Shown here piece by piece: positions 40,680 through 49,907 of a stretch of 64,000 nucleotides of DNA; position 1 is the first letter of the stretch, and the number at the start of each line of letters is the position of its first letter. Source of the DNA: Natronoarchaeum mannanilyticum. Its GTDB lineage: Archaea > Halobacteriota > Halobacteria > Halobacteriales > Natronoarchaeaceae. The DNA is taken from assembly GCF_039522665.1 (NCBI RefSeq), contig NZ_BAAADV010000002.1:62001-126000 (forward strand), given 5' to 3'. The position numbers were made by a program, and so were the translations under genes. A model generated the notes under the pieces. The model searched no databases, had not been told where the DNA came from, and was given only the letters and a program-made list of their open reading frames with translations.

Positions 40680-40949
40680 TCAGGACTCGATCTTTTCGAC
40701 GATCCGTTTCGCCTCGTCGCGCGCGTCGTCCTCGTCGTGGTCCGCCGGTATCAGCACCGACTGGACGAGCCAATCGTCGTCGCCCTCCTCCTTGCCGGTC
40801 CTGACCTCGCTGCCCTCCGCGACGGAGCCGGCGGGCTCCTCGGCCCAGTCCGGCGTCCGGATCTCGTCGAACTGGTCCGGGTCGCGGAAGCGCACGTGCA
40901 CGTAATCGTCGTCGGTTTCGACGGATTCGACGTCCGGTGTCTCTCCCAT
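40680..40949 (-). CDS. Hypothetical acidic protein, 89 aa
   Basis: Starts MGETPDVESVETDDDYVHVR and ends with a helical DDARDEAKRIVEKIES. It is very acidic, soluble and haloarchaeal in composition. No named domain is recognised; a strand-rich first half with RFRDPDQFDEIRTPDW may be a small beta domain. The start at 40949 is preferred to 40964 because the extra residues (MVVAH) add nothing conserved-looking. Confidence 0.6.
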   Translation of the reverse strand: MGETPDVESVETDDDYVHVRFRDPDQFDEIRTPDWAEEPAGSVAEGSEVRTGKEEGDDDWLVQSVLIPADHDEDDARDEAKRIVEKIES

Positions 40950-41003
40950 GTGCGCGACCACCACGAACGGGAAGAAATAGTTCGGGGCCGTCGCCGGGGA
41001 GCA

Positions 41004-41165
41004 CTATCGCCCGGTCGATACGTCCGTACTGCCACACTCGGGACAGCGCGTCATCGTCCCGACCGAGACGACCTCGATCGTCTCCCACTCGTCGCCCCCC
41101 GACGGCGCCTCGAAGCCACAGCTCCAGCAGTGCGATCGCGTCGCGGACTGGTGCGTTTCGGCCAT
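41004..41165 (-). CDS. Zinc-finger microprotein, 53 aa
   Basis: CWSCGFEAP and CPECGSTD make a zinc ribbon in a 53-residue protein. A TATA-like TTAAG lies about 29 bases before the ATG at 41165, which favours this start over 41180. Such microproteins regulate motility or biofilm in some haloarchaea; this one's target is unknown. It diverges from the ERCC4-type nuclease gene. Confidence 0.7.
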   Translation of the reverse strand: MAETHQSATRSHCWSCGFEAPSGGDEWETIEVVSVGTMTRCPECGSTDVSTGR

Positions 41166-41282
41166 GCGTGTGGGTACCATCGGACGCTCCTTAAGTTTCA
41201 CACGAGTCCTCGCGACCGCTCCGACGCGTCGGCGACCGCCGCGAGACGTTGAAGTCGGTCGAAGCCGTACGACGATCGAGCG

Positions 41283-41936
41283 ATGACGGTCTCCGTGCAC
41301 GTCGACGACAGAGAGCCCTCGTCGGTCGTCGAGGCGGTCCGGGAGCATCCGGACGTCTCTGACGTCGACGTCCGGCGGCTCGCAGCAGCTGACGTCGTCG
41401 TCGGATCGGTCGGCGTCGAGCGCAAGACCCTCCGGGACTACGTGAACGGCGTCGCCGCGCAGTCCGGGCCGGACGTCGAACGTCAGGTCGAGGCGATGAG
41501 TGAGGCGTTCGACCACGCCTACCTCCTGCTGGAGGGAGATCTCGCGGACGTCGACGCGCTGCCGACCGGCGTCTCGTCGGCGGCGATCCGCGGGTCGATG
41601 GCGTCGATCACCGCCCGTCGCGGCGTACCGGTGATCCCCTGTTCGACGCTGCCCATACTCGTCGACGTTGCAGTGCGACTCGGCAGGAAACACACCGAAG
41701 ATCCCTCGCGGCGACCGGTATCGCCCGGGGCGGTGACGAGCAGAAGCGAACCCACGGCGAAGCGGATGTACGCCTGCATCGAGGGGATCGGGCCGGCGAT
41801 CGCGACGGCGCTGTACGACGCCTATCCGAGCGTGGAGGCGCTCCTGGCGGCCGACCCCGTCGAGCTCGCTCGGATCGACGGGATCGGCGAGCAGCGCGCC
41901 CAGCGGATCCACGACGCGCTCCGCGGGATCGAGTGA
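41283..41936 (+). CDS. ERCC4/XPF-type nuclease with C-terminal helix-hairpin-helix
   Basis: The 217-residue product opens with VSVHVDDRE and VVGSVGVERKTLRD, the metal-binding GDx(n)ERKxxxD core of XPF/ERCC4 nucleases, with Gly-Ser in place of Gly-Asp before the ERK. Two HhH motifs (GIGPAIATALYDAYPSVEAL and RIDGIGEQRAQRI) form the DNA-binding tail. It resembles the nuclease half of archaeal Hef/XPF without a helicase. It should act on branched or flap DNA. The Asp loss before VERKT may lower activity. Confidence 0.85.
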   Translation: MTVSVHVDDREPSSVVEAVREHPDVSDVDVRRLAAADVVVGSVGVERKTLRDYVNGVAAQSGPDVERQVEAMSEAFDHAYLLLEGDLADVDALPTGVSSAAIRGSMASITARRGVPVIPCSTLPILVDVAVRLGRKHTEDPSRRPVSPGAVTSRSEPTAKRMYACIEGIGPAIATALYDAYPSVEALLAADPVELARIDGIGEQRAQRIHDALRGIE

Positions 41937-42026
41937 TGGCGCCGCGCCGTCCGGCGCGCCCGCCGCTGATTAACTCTATTACGAATTACCGTACATTAAT
42001 AAGCGATGCGCTCGCAACTTCACGTG

Positions 42027-42152
42027 ATGCCCGAGATCACAGTGTCCGACTCGCTGTACCAACAGATCGAGGACGCCGCCGACGGCGGCGAGGTGGAAGA
42101 CGCGATGTGGGAGATGGTGTACCTGCTCCAGCGCACGAACGACCCGACGTAG
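42027..42152 (+). CDS. Small conserved-looking protein, 41 aa
   Basis: Encodes MPEITVSDSLYQQIEDAA and a Glu-rich helix ending LLQRTNDPT. It looks like one of the short haloarchaeal proteins with a ribbon-helix-helix-like N-terminal strand (ITVSDSLYQQI). A TATA-like CATTAATAAG at 41994-42003, about 25-33 bases upstream, supports this start over the in-frame ATG at 42006. Confidence 0.6.
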   Translation: MPEITVSDSLYQQIEDAADGGEVEDAMWEMVYLLQRTNDPT

Positions 42153-42380
42153 CGGCGATCGCGGAACGCGAATGGGGCGCACGTATGACGCGTACCGAAC
42201 GATTTGATTTTTGAGCCGGTCCGTCCGGGGGAGAAGCCGATGGTCAGTCAGCACTGCGGCCGGCGTGGACACGGCATCCGGCGTGGATACGGGACCCGGC
42301 GCCACGACCGCTGCGCGGGCTGACCCAGCTGCGGCTGCGGGCTGTAGTCGTCGTCCGAAAAAACGCGAGAGCGCGGGCGC

Positions 42381-43217
42381 TCAGTACTGCTGGCGGCCGT
42401 GCTGACGTTCCCCTCTCATCTGACCCCCCTGCGATTGACCTCCACGGGACTGGCCGCCCTGCTGCGTCGGCTGTCCCGTCTGCTGCCCGCCCCGCCTTCC
42501 GCCGCCCGTCTGCTGCCCGCCCCGCCTTCCGCCGCCCGTCTGCTGCCCGCCCCGCCTTCCGCCGCCCGTCTGCTGCCCGCCCTGCTCCGGCGGGATGCCC
42601 TGGGACTGCTCGACCGCGGGCGGCATCTCTTGAGAGGACTGCTGCTGGCGCTGTTCGGTCGACTGGTGGAGCCGCTCTTCGAGCTGGTGCATCAACTGGG
42701 GCTCGCCGAACGCCTCGATCAGCTGCCACGTCGAGTCGAGCGCGCGCCGGACGGCGTCGGCCGTCTCCTGGCAGTGCGCCATCCGGTGTTGCTCGATTAC
42801 GTCGAGCCCGTCATCGGCGACCGCCGCGAACAGCAGCGCGGCCTCCAGCCCGTAGATCGAGTCGCGGGTGATCATCCCGACGTTGAGGTCCGCGAGCTCC
42901 CCCAGATCCTGGCACACGCGGATGCAGTCGGCCATCCCCGCCCCCTCGTCGACCATCTTGTCGACGCACCAGCGCGTCGTCCGCGAGACCTCCTCGAAGT
43001 CGTGGAGCGCGACCCGGAGTTCGCTGGTGAGGTCCTCGTCGAGCTCCTGGCCGGTCTGGGGGACGAGCTGTTGGGGGCTCTCGTGGAACTGTTCGCCCTG
43101 TCCCTGCATCTGTCCCCCGCTTCGGCGAGGCTGCTCGCCTTGCATCTGGCCGCCCCGCTGTCCCGTCTGTTGGCCTGTGCCTCGCGACCGTCCTGCCGGT
43201 GGCTGTTGCTGACTCAT
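42381..43217 (-). CDS. Helical-bundle protein flanked by Gln/Gly-rich low-complexity arms
   Basis: The 278-residue product has an N-terminal arm of Gln, Gly, Arg and Pro (1-55). A helical core (about 55-185) has TRWCVDKMVDEG, ADCIRVCQDLGELADL and HCQETADAV, where spaced Cys recall four-helix-bundle DUF326/Csp-type proteins. The long C-terminal arm carries GGQQTGGGRR repeated four times. The arms are disordered and prion-like in composition, rare in haloarchaea whose proteins are usually acidic. It may assemble or phase-separate. The start was taken at 43217 (MSQQQPPAG). It lies next to larC but on the same strand downstream of it; a link is speculative. Confidence 0.7.
   Translation of the reverse strand: MSQQQPPAGRSRGTGQQTGQRGGQMQGEQPRRSGGQMQGQGEQFHESPQQLVPQTGQELDEDLTSELRVALHDFEEVSRTTRWCVDKMVDEGAGMADCIRVCQDLGELADLNVGMITRDSIYGLEAALLFAAVADDGLDVIEQHRMAHCQETADAVRRALDSTWQLIEAFGEPQLMHQLEERLHQSTEQRQQQSSQEMPPAVEQSQGIPPEQGGQQTGGGRRGGQQTGGGRRGGQQTGGGRRGGQQTGQPTQQGGQSRGGQSQGGQMRGERQHGRQQY
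42481..42570. repeat. 30-bp tandem repeat, three exact copies
   Basis: Three perfect 30-base units (42481, 42511, 42541) plus partial copies on each side encode GGQQTGGGRR in the Gln/Gly-rich protein. Perfect identity implies recent expansion. Confidence 0.95.
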
Positions 43218-43397
43218 AATGTATCGTCGGCGGGAACGCCGCCGCGCACTGGATGGTCCCACGGGTGCGGTGATAAACGGTCGTCACCGTTTCGGCTCGT
43301 TCGAACGCCGCAACGGGGGGTTACGACGAGTAAGTTTTCCGGGGCTGTCAGGTCGGCCGCGGCGAACGCGTCGCCCGGCCGTTCGCAGGCGTCGGGA

Positions 43398-44774
43398 TTA
43401 CTCGCCGACCCCGGCGTCGATCGCCGCCTCGGCCCGGCGGAGCAGTTCTCGAATCGGTCGCCCGGTTTCGGCGGCGACCGCCGCCGCGTCGTCGTACTCC
43501 GCACTGACATCGTACACCGCACCGTCGGCGTCGCTGGCGATCTTCACCGCGATTTCGAACTCGTCTCCGTCGACCTCGATCCGCGCGGTCTCGAACGAGC
43601 GATCGGCGATCCAACGGTGGCTGGCCCCGCCCTGTCGGACGCCGAGCGTCCCGGTCTCCTCGGCCAGCCGCCGGGCGACGCGCTCGGCGTCCTCGGGCTT
43701 GGCGATCACCTTCACGAGGTGGCCCGGCCGGGACTTCTTCATCGTCGTGGGCACGATCGTCACGTCGCGCGCGCCCGCCTCCGCGAGCGTCTCTTGGAGC
43801 CCGCCCAGCACCTCGGGCGCGACGTCGTCGACGTTCGTCTCCAGCACCGCGATGTCGTCCCGCCGAAGTTCGCCCTCCCGCTCGCCGACCAGCGCCCGGA
43901 GCACGTTCGGTCGCTCCTCCAGTTCCAGATCGCCGGCGCCGTAGCCCGACGCCGCGACGTCGATGTCGGGGAGCTGCGCCCGTCCCTCGGCGACGTGCGC
44001 GAGGATCGCCGCGCCCGTCGGCGTCAGCAGTTCGGCGTCGACCGGGCCGCCCCGGAGCGACCAGTCGGCTCGCTCCGCGATCTCGACGACCGCCGGCGCC
44101 GGGACGGGGTACTCGCCGTGGCTCATTTCGACGGTGCCGCCGCCGGCCGACACCGGCGTCGTGACGACCCGGTCGACGTCGAGGTCGTCGAGCAACAGCG
44201 CCGTCCCCACGACGTCGGCGATCGCGTCGTCGGCGCCGACCTCGTGGAAGTGCGTCTCGGAGAGATCGGTGCCGTGGACCGACGCCTCGGCCTCGCCGAG
44301 CAGCCGGAAGATGGCTTTCGCGTCGTCCTCGGCCGATTCGGGGAGGTCCATTCCCTCGACGATGTCGATCACCTCCGGGAACGTCCGGTTCGGGCCGGCG
44401 CCCTCGGCGTGGCTGTGGTCGTGCGAGTGGCCGTCGGCGTCGTGACCGTGATCGTGCGTGTGGTCGTGATCGTGCGAGTGCTCGTCGGCGTCGTGCGAGT
44501 GTTCGTGTGAATGGTCGTCGGCGTCGTGGCTGTGACTCTGAGAGTGGTCGTCCGAGTGAGCGTCGGCGTCGTCCCCGCCTGACTCGCCGGCGAGCACGAC
44601 GTCGACCGCCGTCGCGGCGATGCCGGCCCGCGTCCGCTCGGAGACGACGTACTCGACGTCGAGCGCCGCCTCGACGGGAGCGAGCGCGTCGCGGTCGGCG
44701 CCGGCCGCCAGCAGCGCGGCCAGCAGCATGTCGCCGCTGGCGCCGGTCCGGCCGTCGAAAGCGAGAAGTCGCAT
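43398..44774 (-). CDS. larC: Nickel pincer cofactor biosynthesis protein LarC
   Basis: The 458-residue product starts RLLAFDGRTGASGDMLLAAL and has THFHEVGADDAIADVVG and ETNVDDVAPEVLGGL, the LarC signature. LarC inserts nickel into the pincer nucleotide of lactate racemase-type enzymes using CTP. A His/Asp-rich insertion (about 70-122) with dozens of His residues likely binds or stores nickel. LarB, LarE and a LarA homologue are not in the window. In bacteria larC is sometimes made by ribosomal frameshift; here a single frame covers the whole protein. Confidence 0.88.
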   Translation of the reverse strand: MRLLAFDGRTGASGDMLLAALLAAGADRDALAPVEAALDVEYVVSERTRAGIAATAVDVVLAGESGGDDADAHSDDHSQSHSHDADDHSHEHSHDADEHSHDHDHTHDHGHDADGHSHDHSHAEGAGPNRTFPEVIDIVEGMDLPESAEDDAKAIFRLLGEAEASVHGTDLSETHFHEVGADDAIADVVGTALLLDDLDVDRVVTTPVSAGGGTVEMSHGEYPVPAPAVVEIAERADWSLRGGPVDAELLTPTGAAILAHVAEGRAQLPDIDVAASGYGAGDLELEERPNVLRALVGEREGELRRDDIAVLETNVDDVAPEVLGGLQETLAEAGARDVTIVPTTMKKSRPGHLVKVIAKPEDAERVARRLAEETGTLGVRQGGASHRWIADRSFETARIEVDGDEFEIAVKIASDADGAVYDVSAEYDDAAAVAAETGRPIRELLRRAEAAIDAGVGE

Positions 44775-45024
44775 ACCGCTACTCCGGCGGGCGAAGCCGA
44801 AAAACCATCGGGATCCGTCGAAGGCGGGCGCGGCCGAACAGCTGCTTCCGGTTACGAACGAGGTTCGTGGTGCCTCGTCCGTTAGCCATATGTGTCCGGG
44901 TCACGGAGTTTCGCGTGCTAACGTGTGACACTAAACGGGACGCCGATCGACGACGACCTCCGACTAACAAAAGACATATCGGAACCGGTCCCGGACAGTC
45001 GAACATCCCCGCAGGCACTTAATC

Positions 45025-47250
45025 ATGAATGAAGTTCAACTCGAAGTCGCGAAGGCCTACCCCAACGACTCGGGCCGCGGCATCGCACGCCTCGACCCGG
45101 ACACGCTGCTGCATTTGAAGCTGAGTCCGGGCGACATCATCGAGATCGAGGGCGCCGACACCACCGCCGCCAAGGTGTGGCGCGCCGACCGACAGGACTG
45201 GAACACCGACACCGTCCGCATCGACGGGTTCACCCGACAGAACGCCGACGTGGGGATCGGCGAACGGGTGTCGATCCGGAAAGCCGAGGCGAAGAAGGCC
45301 GATTCGCTGGTGCTGGCGCCGCCCGAGGAGGCCAGCGTCCAGTTCGGCTCCGACGCCGCCGGCATGGTGAAACGCCAGATCCTCAAGCGGCCGGTCGTCG
45401 AGCGCGACATCGTGCCCGTGATGAGTAGCACGAACCACCCGTTCATGCGCTCGCCCGGGCAGGCGATCCCGCTGATCGCCGTCGAGACCGAGCCGGAGGG
45501 GGTGGTGCTCGTCACCGAGGACACCGACGTCGAGCTCCGCGAGGAGCCCATCTCCGGGTTCGAGAAGACCGGCGGCGGCATCACCTACGAGGACATCGGC
45601 GGCCTCCAGAGCGAGATCCAGCGGGTCCGCGAGATGGTCGAGCTGCCGATGAAACACCCCCAGATCTTCAAGAAGCTGGGGATCGAGCCGCCACAGGGCG
45701 TGCTGCTCCACGGCCCGCCCGGCACGGGGAAGACGCTGCTCGCGAAGGCCGTCGCCAACGAGACCTCCGCGAGCTTCTTCTCGATCGCCGGCCCGGAGAT
45801 CATATCGAAGTACTACGGGGAGTCCGAACAGCAGTTACGCGAGATCTTCGAGGACGCCACCGAGGAGTCGCCGTCGATCATCTTCATCGACGAGCTCGAC
45901 TCGATCGCGCCCAAGCGCGAGGACGTGACGGGTGAGGTCGAGCGCCGCGTCGTCGCCCAGCTGCTGACGATGATGGACGGGCTCGAATCCCGGGGTCAGG
46001 TCATCGTCATCGCGGCGACCAACCGCGTCGACTCGGTCGACCCCGCGCTGCGGCGCCCCGGCCGGTTCGACCGCGAGATCGAGATCGGCGTCCCCGACGA
46101 GACGGGTCGCGAGGAGATCCTCCAGATCCACACCCGCGGGATGCCGCTGTCCGACGACGTGAACCTCGGCCACCTGGCCGACGAGACCCACGGGTTCGTC
46201 GGCGCCGACATCGAGAGCCTCACGAAGGAGGCCGCGATGAAGGCGCTGCGGCGGTACCTCCCCGAGATCGACCTCGACGAGGAGGACATCCCGCCGAGCT
46301 TGATCGACCGGATGATCGTCAAGCGGGAGGACTTCCGCGGCGCGCTCAACGAAGTCGAACCTTCCGCGATGCGGGAAGTGCTCGTCGAGCTGCCAAAGAT
46401 CTCCTGGGACGACGTCGGCGGCCTCGAAGACGCCCAACAGCAGATTCAAGAGAGCGTCGAGTGGCCGATGTCCAGCCCCGAGAAGTTCGAGCGGATGGGC
46501 GTCAACCCGCCCAAGGGCGTCCTGCTGTACGGCCCGCCCGGCACGGGGAAGACGCTGATGGCGAAGGCCGTCGCCAACGAGACCAACGCCAACTTCATCA
46601 GCGTGCGCGGCCCGCAGCTGCTCAGCAAGTGGGTCGGCGAGTCCGAGAAGGCGATCCGCCAGACGTTCCGCAAGGCGAGGCAGGTCGCCCCGACGGTGAT
46701 CTTCTTCGACGAGCTCGACTCGCTGGCGCCCTCGCGGAGCCAGGAGATGGGCTCGAACGTCTCCGAGCGCGTCGTCAACCAGTTGCTGACCGAGCTCGAC
46801 GGGCTCGAAGAGATGGAGGACGTCATGGTGATCGGCGCGACGAACCGGCCGGACATGATCGATCCGGCGCTGATCCGCTCGGGCCGGTTCGACCGCCTCG
46901 TGATGGTCGGCCAGCCCGACGTGGAGGGCCGCGAGCAGATCCTCAAGATCCACACGGACGACACCCCGCTGTCGCCGGACGTGAGCCTGCGCGAGCTCGC
47001 CGAGATCACCGACGGCTACGTCGGCAGCGACCTCGAGTCGATCTCCCGGGAGGCCGCCATCGAGGCGCTCCGCGAGGACGACGACGCCGAGAACGTCGAC
47101 ATGCGCCACTTCCGGCAGGCCCTGGAGGACGTCCGGCCGACGATCACCGACGAGATCCTCGACTACTACGAGCAGATGGAAGAGGAGTTCAAGGGCGGCG
47201 GGAGCGGCGAGGCCGGCCGTAAGGGCGGCGGCCGCATCGGCTTCCAGTAA
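45025..47250 (+). CDS. cdcH: Cdc48/VAT family AAA+ ATPase
   Basis: The 741-residue product has the double-psi barrel N-domain (1-190, [20 protein letters not shown]), then two AAA domains, each with GPPGTGKT as Walker A and a Walker B ending DELDS, plus SRH arginines (ATNR...RPGRFDR). It unfolds substrates for the proteasome and remodels complexes. Length is normal. The end, after a Gly-rich stretch, is RIGFQ, not a perfect HbYX motif. It is a single gene with its promoter in the 250-base spacer from larC. Confidence 0.95.
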   Translation: MNEVQLEVAKAYPNDSGRGIARLDPDTLLHLKLSPGDIIEIEGADTTAAKVWRADRQDWNTDTVRIDGFTRQNADVGIGERVSIRKAEAKKADSLVLAPPEEASVQFGSDAAGMVKRQILKRPVVERDIVPVMSSTNHPFMRSPGQAIPLIAVETEPEGVVLVTEDTDVELREEPISGFEKTGGGITYEDIGGLQSEIQRVREMVELPMKHPQIFKKLGIEPPQGVLLHGPPGTGKTLLAKAVANETSASFFSIAGPEIISKYYGESEQQLREIFEDATEESPSIIFIDELDSIAPKREDVTGEVERRVVAQLLTMMDGLESRGQVIVIAATNRVDSVDPALRRPGRFDREIEIGVPDETGREEILQIHTRGMPLSDDVNLGHLADETHGFVGADIESLTKEAAMKALRRYLPEIDLDEEDIPPSLIDRMIVKREDFRGALNEVEPSAMREVLVELPKISWDDVGGLEDAQQQIQESVEWPMSSPEKFERMGVNPPKGVLLYGPPGTGKTLMAKAVANETNANFISVRGPQLLSKWVGESEKAIRQTFRKARQVAPTVIFFDELDSLAPSRSQEMGSNVSERVVNQLLTELDGLEEMEDVMVIGATNRPDMIDPALIRSGRFDRLVMVGQPDVEGREQILKIHTDDTPLSPDVSLRELAEITDGYVGSDLESISREAAIEALREDDDAENVDMRHFRQALEDVRPTITDEILDYYEQMEEEFKGGGSGEAGRKGGGRIGFQ

Positions 47251-47439
47251 CGCGCTCGCGGGAAACCACTCACGGCGTCGTCTGCCGCCGGCGTCGTTTC
47301 GACGCCGTTCTCGTGGCGGCAGATCCTGATTTTGCGCCGGAGTTCGGCACTGGACGCCGATTCGACAGCGGCGTCGCCGTCCGACGAGTGGTCTCTCGGG
47401 CCGGGGGAGTTATGTCGGAACGGCGAGTACGACACCCGC

Positions 47440-47616
47440 ATGGTCACGGCCTCCTACGTCCTCGCGGGCGCGGCGATGTTCGTCCTGGGGGCGGTGTTCA
47501 CGCGGCTCGGGGGAAGCAACGACACGGAAGAGCTGTACCTGCAGGTGCTCGAGTACGGGTTCGCGATCGCCTTTCTCACCATCGGCGGCGGACTCGTGGT
47601 TATCAGCGTTCTGTGA
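47440..47616 (+). CDS. Small membrane protein, 58 aa
   Basis: MVTASYVLAGAAMFVLGAVF and a second hydrophobic segment AIAFLTIGGGLVVISVL flank a short acidic loop (GGSNDTEELYLQ). It is a two-helix membrane protein of unknown role. The ATG at 47440 directly precedes the first helix; longer starts have no support. It begins a set of small membrane proteins ahead of the heme A synthase region. Confidence 0.6.
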   Translation: MVTASYVLAGAAMFVLGAVFTRLGGSNDTEELYLQVLEYGFAIAFLTIGGGLVVISVL

Positions 47617-47753
47617 AAATATCAACATACGTATAAACTGGCGGGGGCGTGTGAAAAATTCTCGGTCGAGAGTAAAATCAGCGGGTCGAGTAACCTGACA
47701 AACGAATCGATTTATCAGGGGTGGATGTGTAGGCTTCACCTAGGTAAACGACT

Positions 47754-47894
47754 GTGACGGGTTCCGAAACGGATGCGCAGAGCGGTTCGCTGGGGCGAGA
47801 CGACGCGGCGTCGATCCCGCTCCGCGTCGCGCCGATGCTCATGCTGGGCCTGAGCATCCTGGTGCTCGTCATCCTGTACGTGACGACCACGTAA
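47754..47894 (+). CDS. Single-pass membrane protein, 46 aa
   Basis: A GTG start gives a hydrophilic acidic N-terminal half followed by one membrane helix (APMLMLGLSILVLVILYV). Size and position, just before a larger membrane protein and near ctaA, recall the small accessory proteins found around haloarchaeal terminal-oxidase genes. It is too short for most gene finders. A TTTATCAGGG region about 43 bases upstream may be the promoter. Confidence 0.55.
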   Translation: MTGSETDAQSGSLGRDDAASIPLRVAPMLMLGLSILVLVILYVTTT

Positions 47895-47925
47895 CAGGAC
47901 CCGCCCAGGACTGAACGACGACATC

Positions 47926-48702
47926 ATGACAACGACACAGACGAGGACCGGGGAACCGCCGAGCGTATCGCTGGAGATCGCATCGTGGACGCTGTCAGCG
48001 CGTGTGTGGGTGTGGTCGGCGGTGCTGACCGGCGTCGTCGCGGCGATGGTCGGCGTCGTCGGCTGGTTCCACTGGGACGCCCCGTTCGCGCCGACGGTCG
48101 TCGAGACCGTCACGACGCCGACCGGCGTTCTGGCGGCGTTCCTGAGCGGCCGCGCGCTGGCGTTCGTCCACTGCCAGCGCAAGCGCGACCGGGCGATGGC
48201 CGCGGGGACGAAAACGCTGAGCTCGGACGTCTCGCTCGCGTCGGTCGTAACCGTCGCGTCGTACACGATCGTCGGCCTGATCGCGACCGGCATCGCGATG
48301 CCGTTCCTCTACGAGGTGTCGGGCTCGTTTTTCTACCTCGCCGCGGGGATCGCCGTCGTGGCGACGCCGATCGGCTTCCTGCTGTTGCTGTACCAGCTGA
48401 CCGAACTGATCGCTGCGGACCGCTACCGGCGGGGCTTCCGGGTGATGCCGGCGGCGTGGTTCTACGTCGCGTCGCTGCCCTGGATCGTGCTCGCGTGGCT
48501 GTTCCTGACCGAGCGGACCGCGCTGTACCCGCCGATCCCGCCGGCGGTCCGCAACTCGACGCCGCTGATCTGGGGCGAGTATCTCACGCTCGACGCGTGG
48601 GAGGTCGCGTACGCCGGGCTCTGCGCGCCGACGGCGCTGGCCTTCGTCTACACCGTTCGGCGCCAGTTCGAAGCGGCGTTCCGCCGTATCTTCGGTCTTT
48701 GA
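47926..48702 (+). CDS. Polytopic membrane protein, 258 aa
   Basis: Five or six hydrophobic segments: near 28-50, 60-75, 105-128, 133-155, 180-198 and 225-245. No catalytic motif is seen. It lies 31 bases after the 46-residue membrane protein on the same strand and is probably co-transcribed. Families of this look occur near oxidase assembly genes in haloarchaea, but I cannot name it with confidence. Confidence 0.7.
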   Translation: MTTTQTRTGEPPSVSLEIASWTLSARVWVWSAVLTGVVAAMVGVVGWFHWDAPFAPTVVETVTTPTGVLAAFLSGRALAFVHCQRKRDRAMAAGTKTLSSDVSLASVVTVASYTIVGLIATGIAMPFLYEVSGSFFYLAAGIAVVATPIGFLLLLYQLTELIAADRYRRGFRVMPAAWFYVASLPWIVLAWLFLTERTALYPPIPPAVRNSTPLIWGEYLTLDAWEVAYAGLCAPTALAFVYTVRRQFEAAFRRIFGL

Positions 48703-48776
48703 GGGCGTCTCGCACTCGATTCCGGTCGGGCCGGTAATATTATGGTATTCTATCGCCTGTGTCCGACAACTTACCG

Positions 48777-49133
48777 ATGGCACAAGCATCTGAGGACGAG
48801 ACGGGAGACTTCTCCGTTCAGCTCTCCGACATGACCCCGGAGCAGCTCGCCGCGGTGTCGATCTTCGGCGCGCTGCTGACCGGCGGCCTGTTCAGCATGA
48901 TCGGGCTGCAACTGAACGTGACGCGTTACCAAGCGGCGATCGCGATCACGGCGCTGTTGCTCGTGATGATGATCGGCGCCGTGTTCGCGGTCATGCGTGC
49001 GATGGTGATCAGCGCGGAGAAGGACGGCGACAACCCGCTCGACGCCCTGACGAACCCGCTCTTCGTGGTCCTCTTTCTGTTCGTCTCGATCGCCGTGACC
49101 GTCTTCATCGGCATCTACACCTGGTTGTTCTGA
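48777..49133 (+). CDS. Membrane protein, three transmembrane segments, 118 aa
   Basis: MAQASEDETGDFSVQLSDMT is an acidic cytoplasmic start, followed by three hydrophobic segments (about 27-47, 53-75, 95-117). Haloarchaeal homologues by look are short and conserved, but the function is unknown. A TAATATTATGG region about 35-45 bases upstream is the likely promoter; the start at 48777 was chosen over 48759. Confidence 0.68.
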   Translation: MAQASEDETGDFSVQLSDMTPEQLAAVSIFGALLTGGLFSMIGLQLNVTRYQAAIAITALLLVMMIGAVFAVMRAMVISAEKDGDNPLDALTNPLFVVLFLFVSIAVTVFIGIYTWLF

Positions 49134-49160
49134 GCGCCCGTCCTGCCGAGCCGGTAGTTC

Positions 49161-49814
49161 CTACGCGCCCCGACCGACAAGCTCCGGCAGCGCCCGCAGG
49201 TCCTCGACCTCGTGGGTCGCCGGCGTCGACAGCTCCGCGTCCCGGCAGTGCGAGCGCCGGACGAACGCCGAGTCGATGCCCGCGCGCTCGGCGGCGACAA
49301 CGTCCGTCGGGCTGTCGCCGACGTACAGCGGATTCTCCACGCCCATGCGACCGCGGGCGGTCTCGATCATATCCGGTTCGGGCTTCTTGCGGCGGAGCCC
49401 GTTCAGCGTCGGCGGCCGGCCGATGCAGACCTCGGCGCCGAGATCGTAGTAGTCGACGACGTACGCGACGAGTTCGGCCTGGTTGTTGCTGACGACGCCG
49501 ACCGGCACGTCCAGCGCGTCCAGCGCGTCGACGTCGTCGAACGTCGGTTTGCGTCCAGCGCGGATCTCGGCCTGCTGGGCGAGCGCGGCGTTGCGGTCGC
49601 GCCGGCGCCAGAACGCCGCCGGGTCGAAGCCGTAGGACTGACAGACCGCTTCCAGATCGTCGATCGTGAGGTGGTGCAGCGCCTCGACGTCCTCGCGGGG
49701 CGGATCGGCGACGCCGAACTCCCCGAACGTCGTCTCGATGGCGCGTTCGAGCACCGACAGCTCGGTGAGGTAGGTCAGCACGCCGTCGTTGTCGAAGATG
49801 ACCGAGTCGTACAT
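49161..49814 (-). CDS. HAD superfamily phosphatase
   Basis: The 217-residue product has motif I FDNDGVL, motif II VVSNN, a Lys in GLRRKKPEPDM (motif III) and motif IV YVGDSPTDVVAA, a complete HAD active site. The cap (about 20-85) is helical, as in phosphoglycolate phosphatase and beta-phosphoglucomutase relatives. The substrate is not known. It is a single gene convergent with the small membrane protein. Confidence 0.85.
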   Translation of the reverse strand: MYDSVIFDNDGVLTYLTELSVLERAIETTFGEFGVADPPREDVEALHHLTIDDLEAVCQSYGFDPAAFWRRRDRNAALAQQAEIRAGRKPTFDDVDALDALDVPVGVVSNNQAELVAYVVDYYDLGAEVCIGRPPTLNGLRRKKPEPDMIETARGRMGVENPLYVGDSPTDVVAAERAGIDSAFVRRSHCRDAELSTPATHEVEDLRALPELVGRGA

Positions 49815-49907
49815 GGCGGTAGCTACCGGCCGTTTTCGTCGGTGCCACTTAGCTTGGCCAGAAATCGGCGTCCGAAACGGGGGTCGATCGGTCGCAGTCG
49901 CGTCCGG

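Noticed and set aside
42481..42570. Possible CRISPR repeats of 30 bp
   Set aside because: The units are tandem without spacers and encode a protein repeat; no cas genes are in the window.
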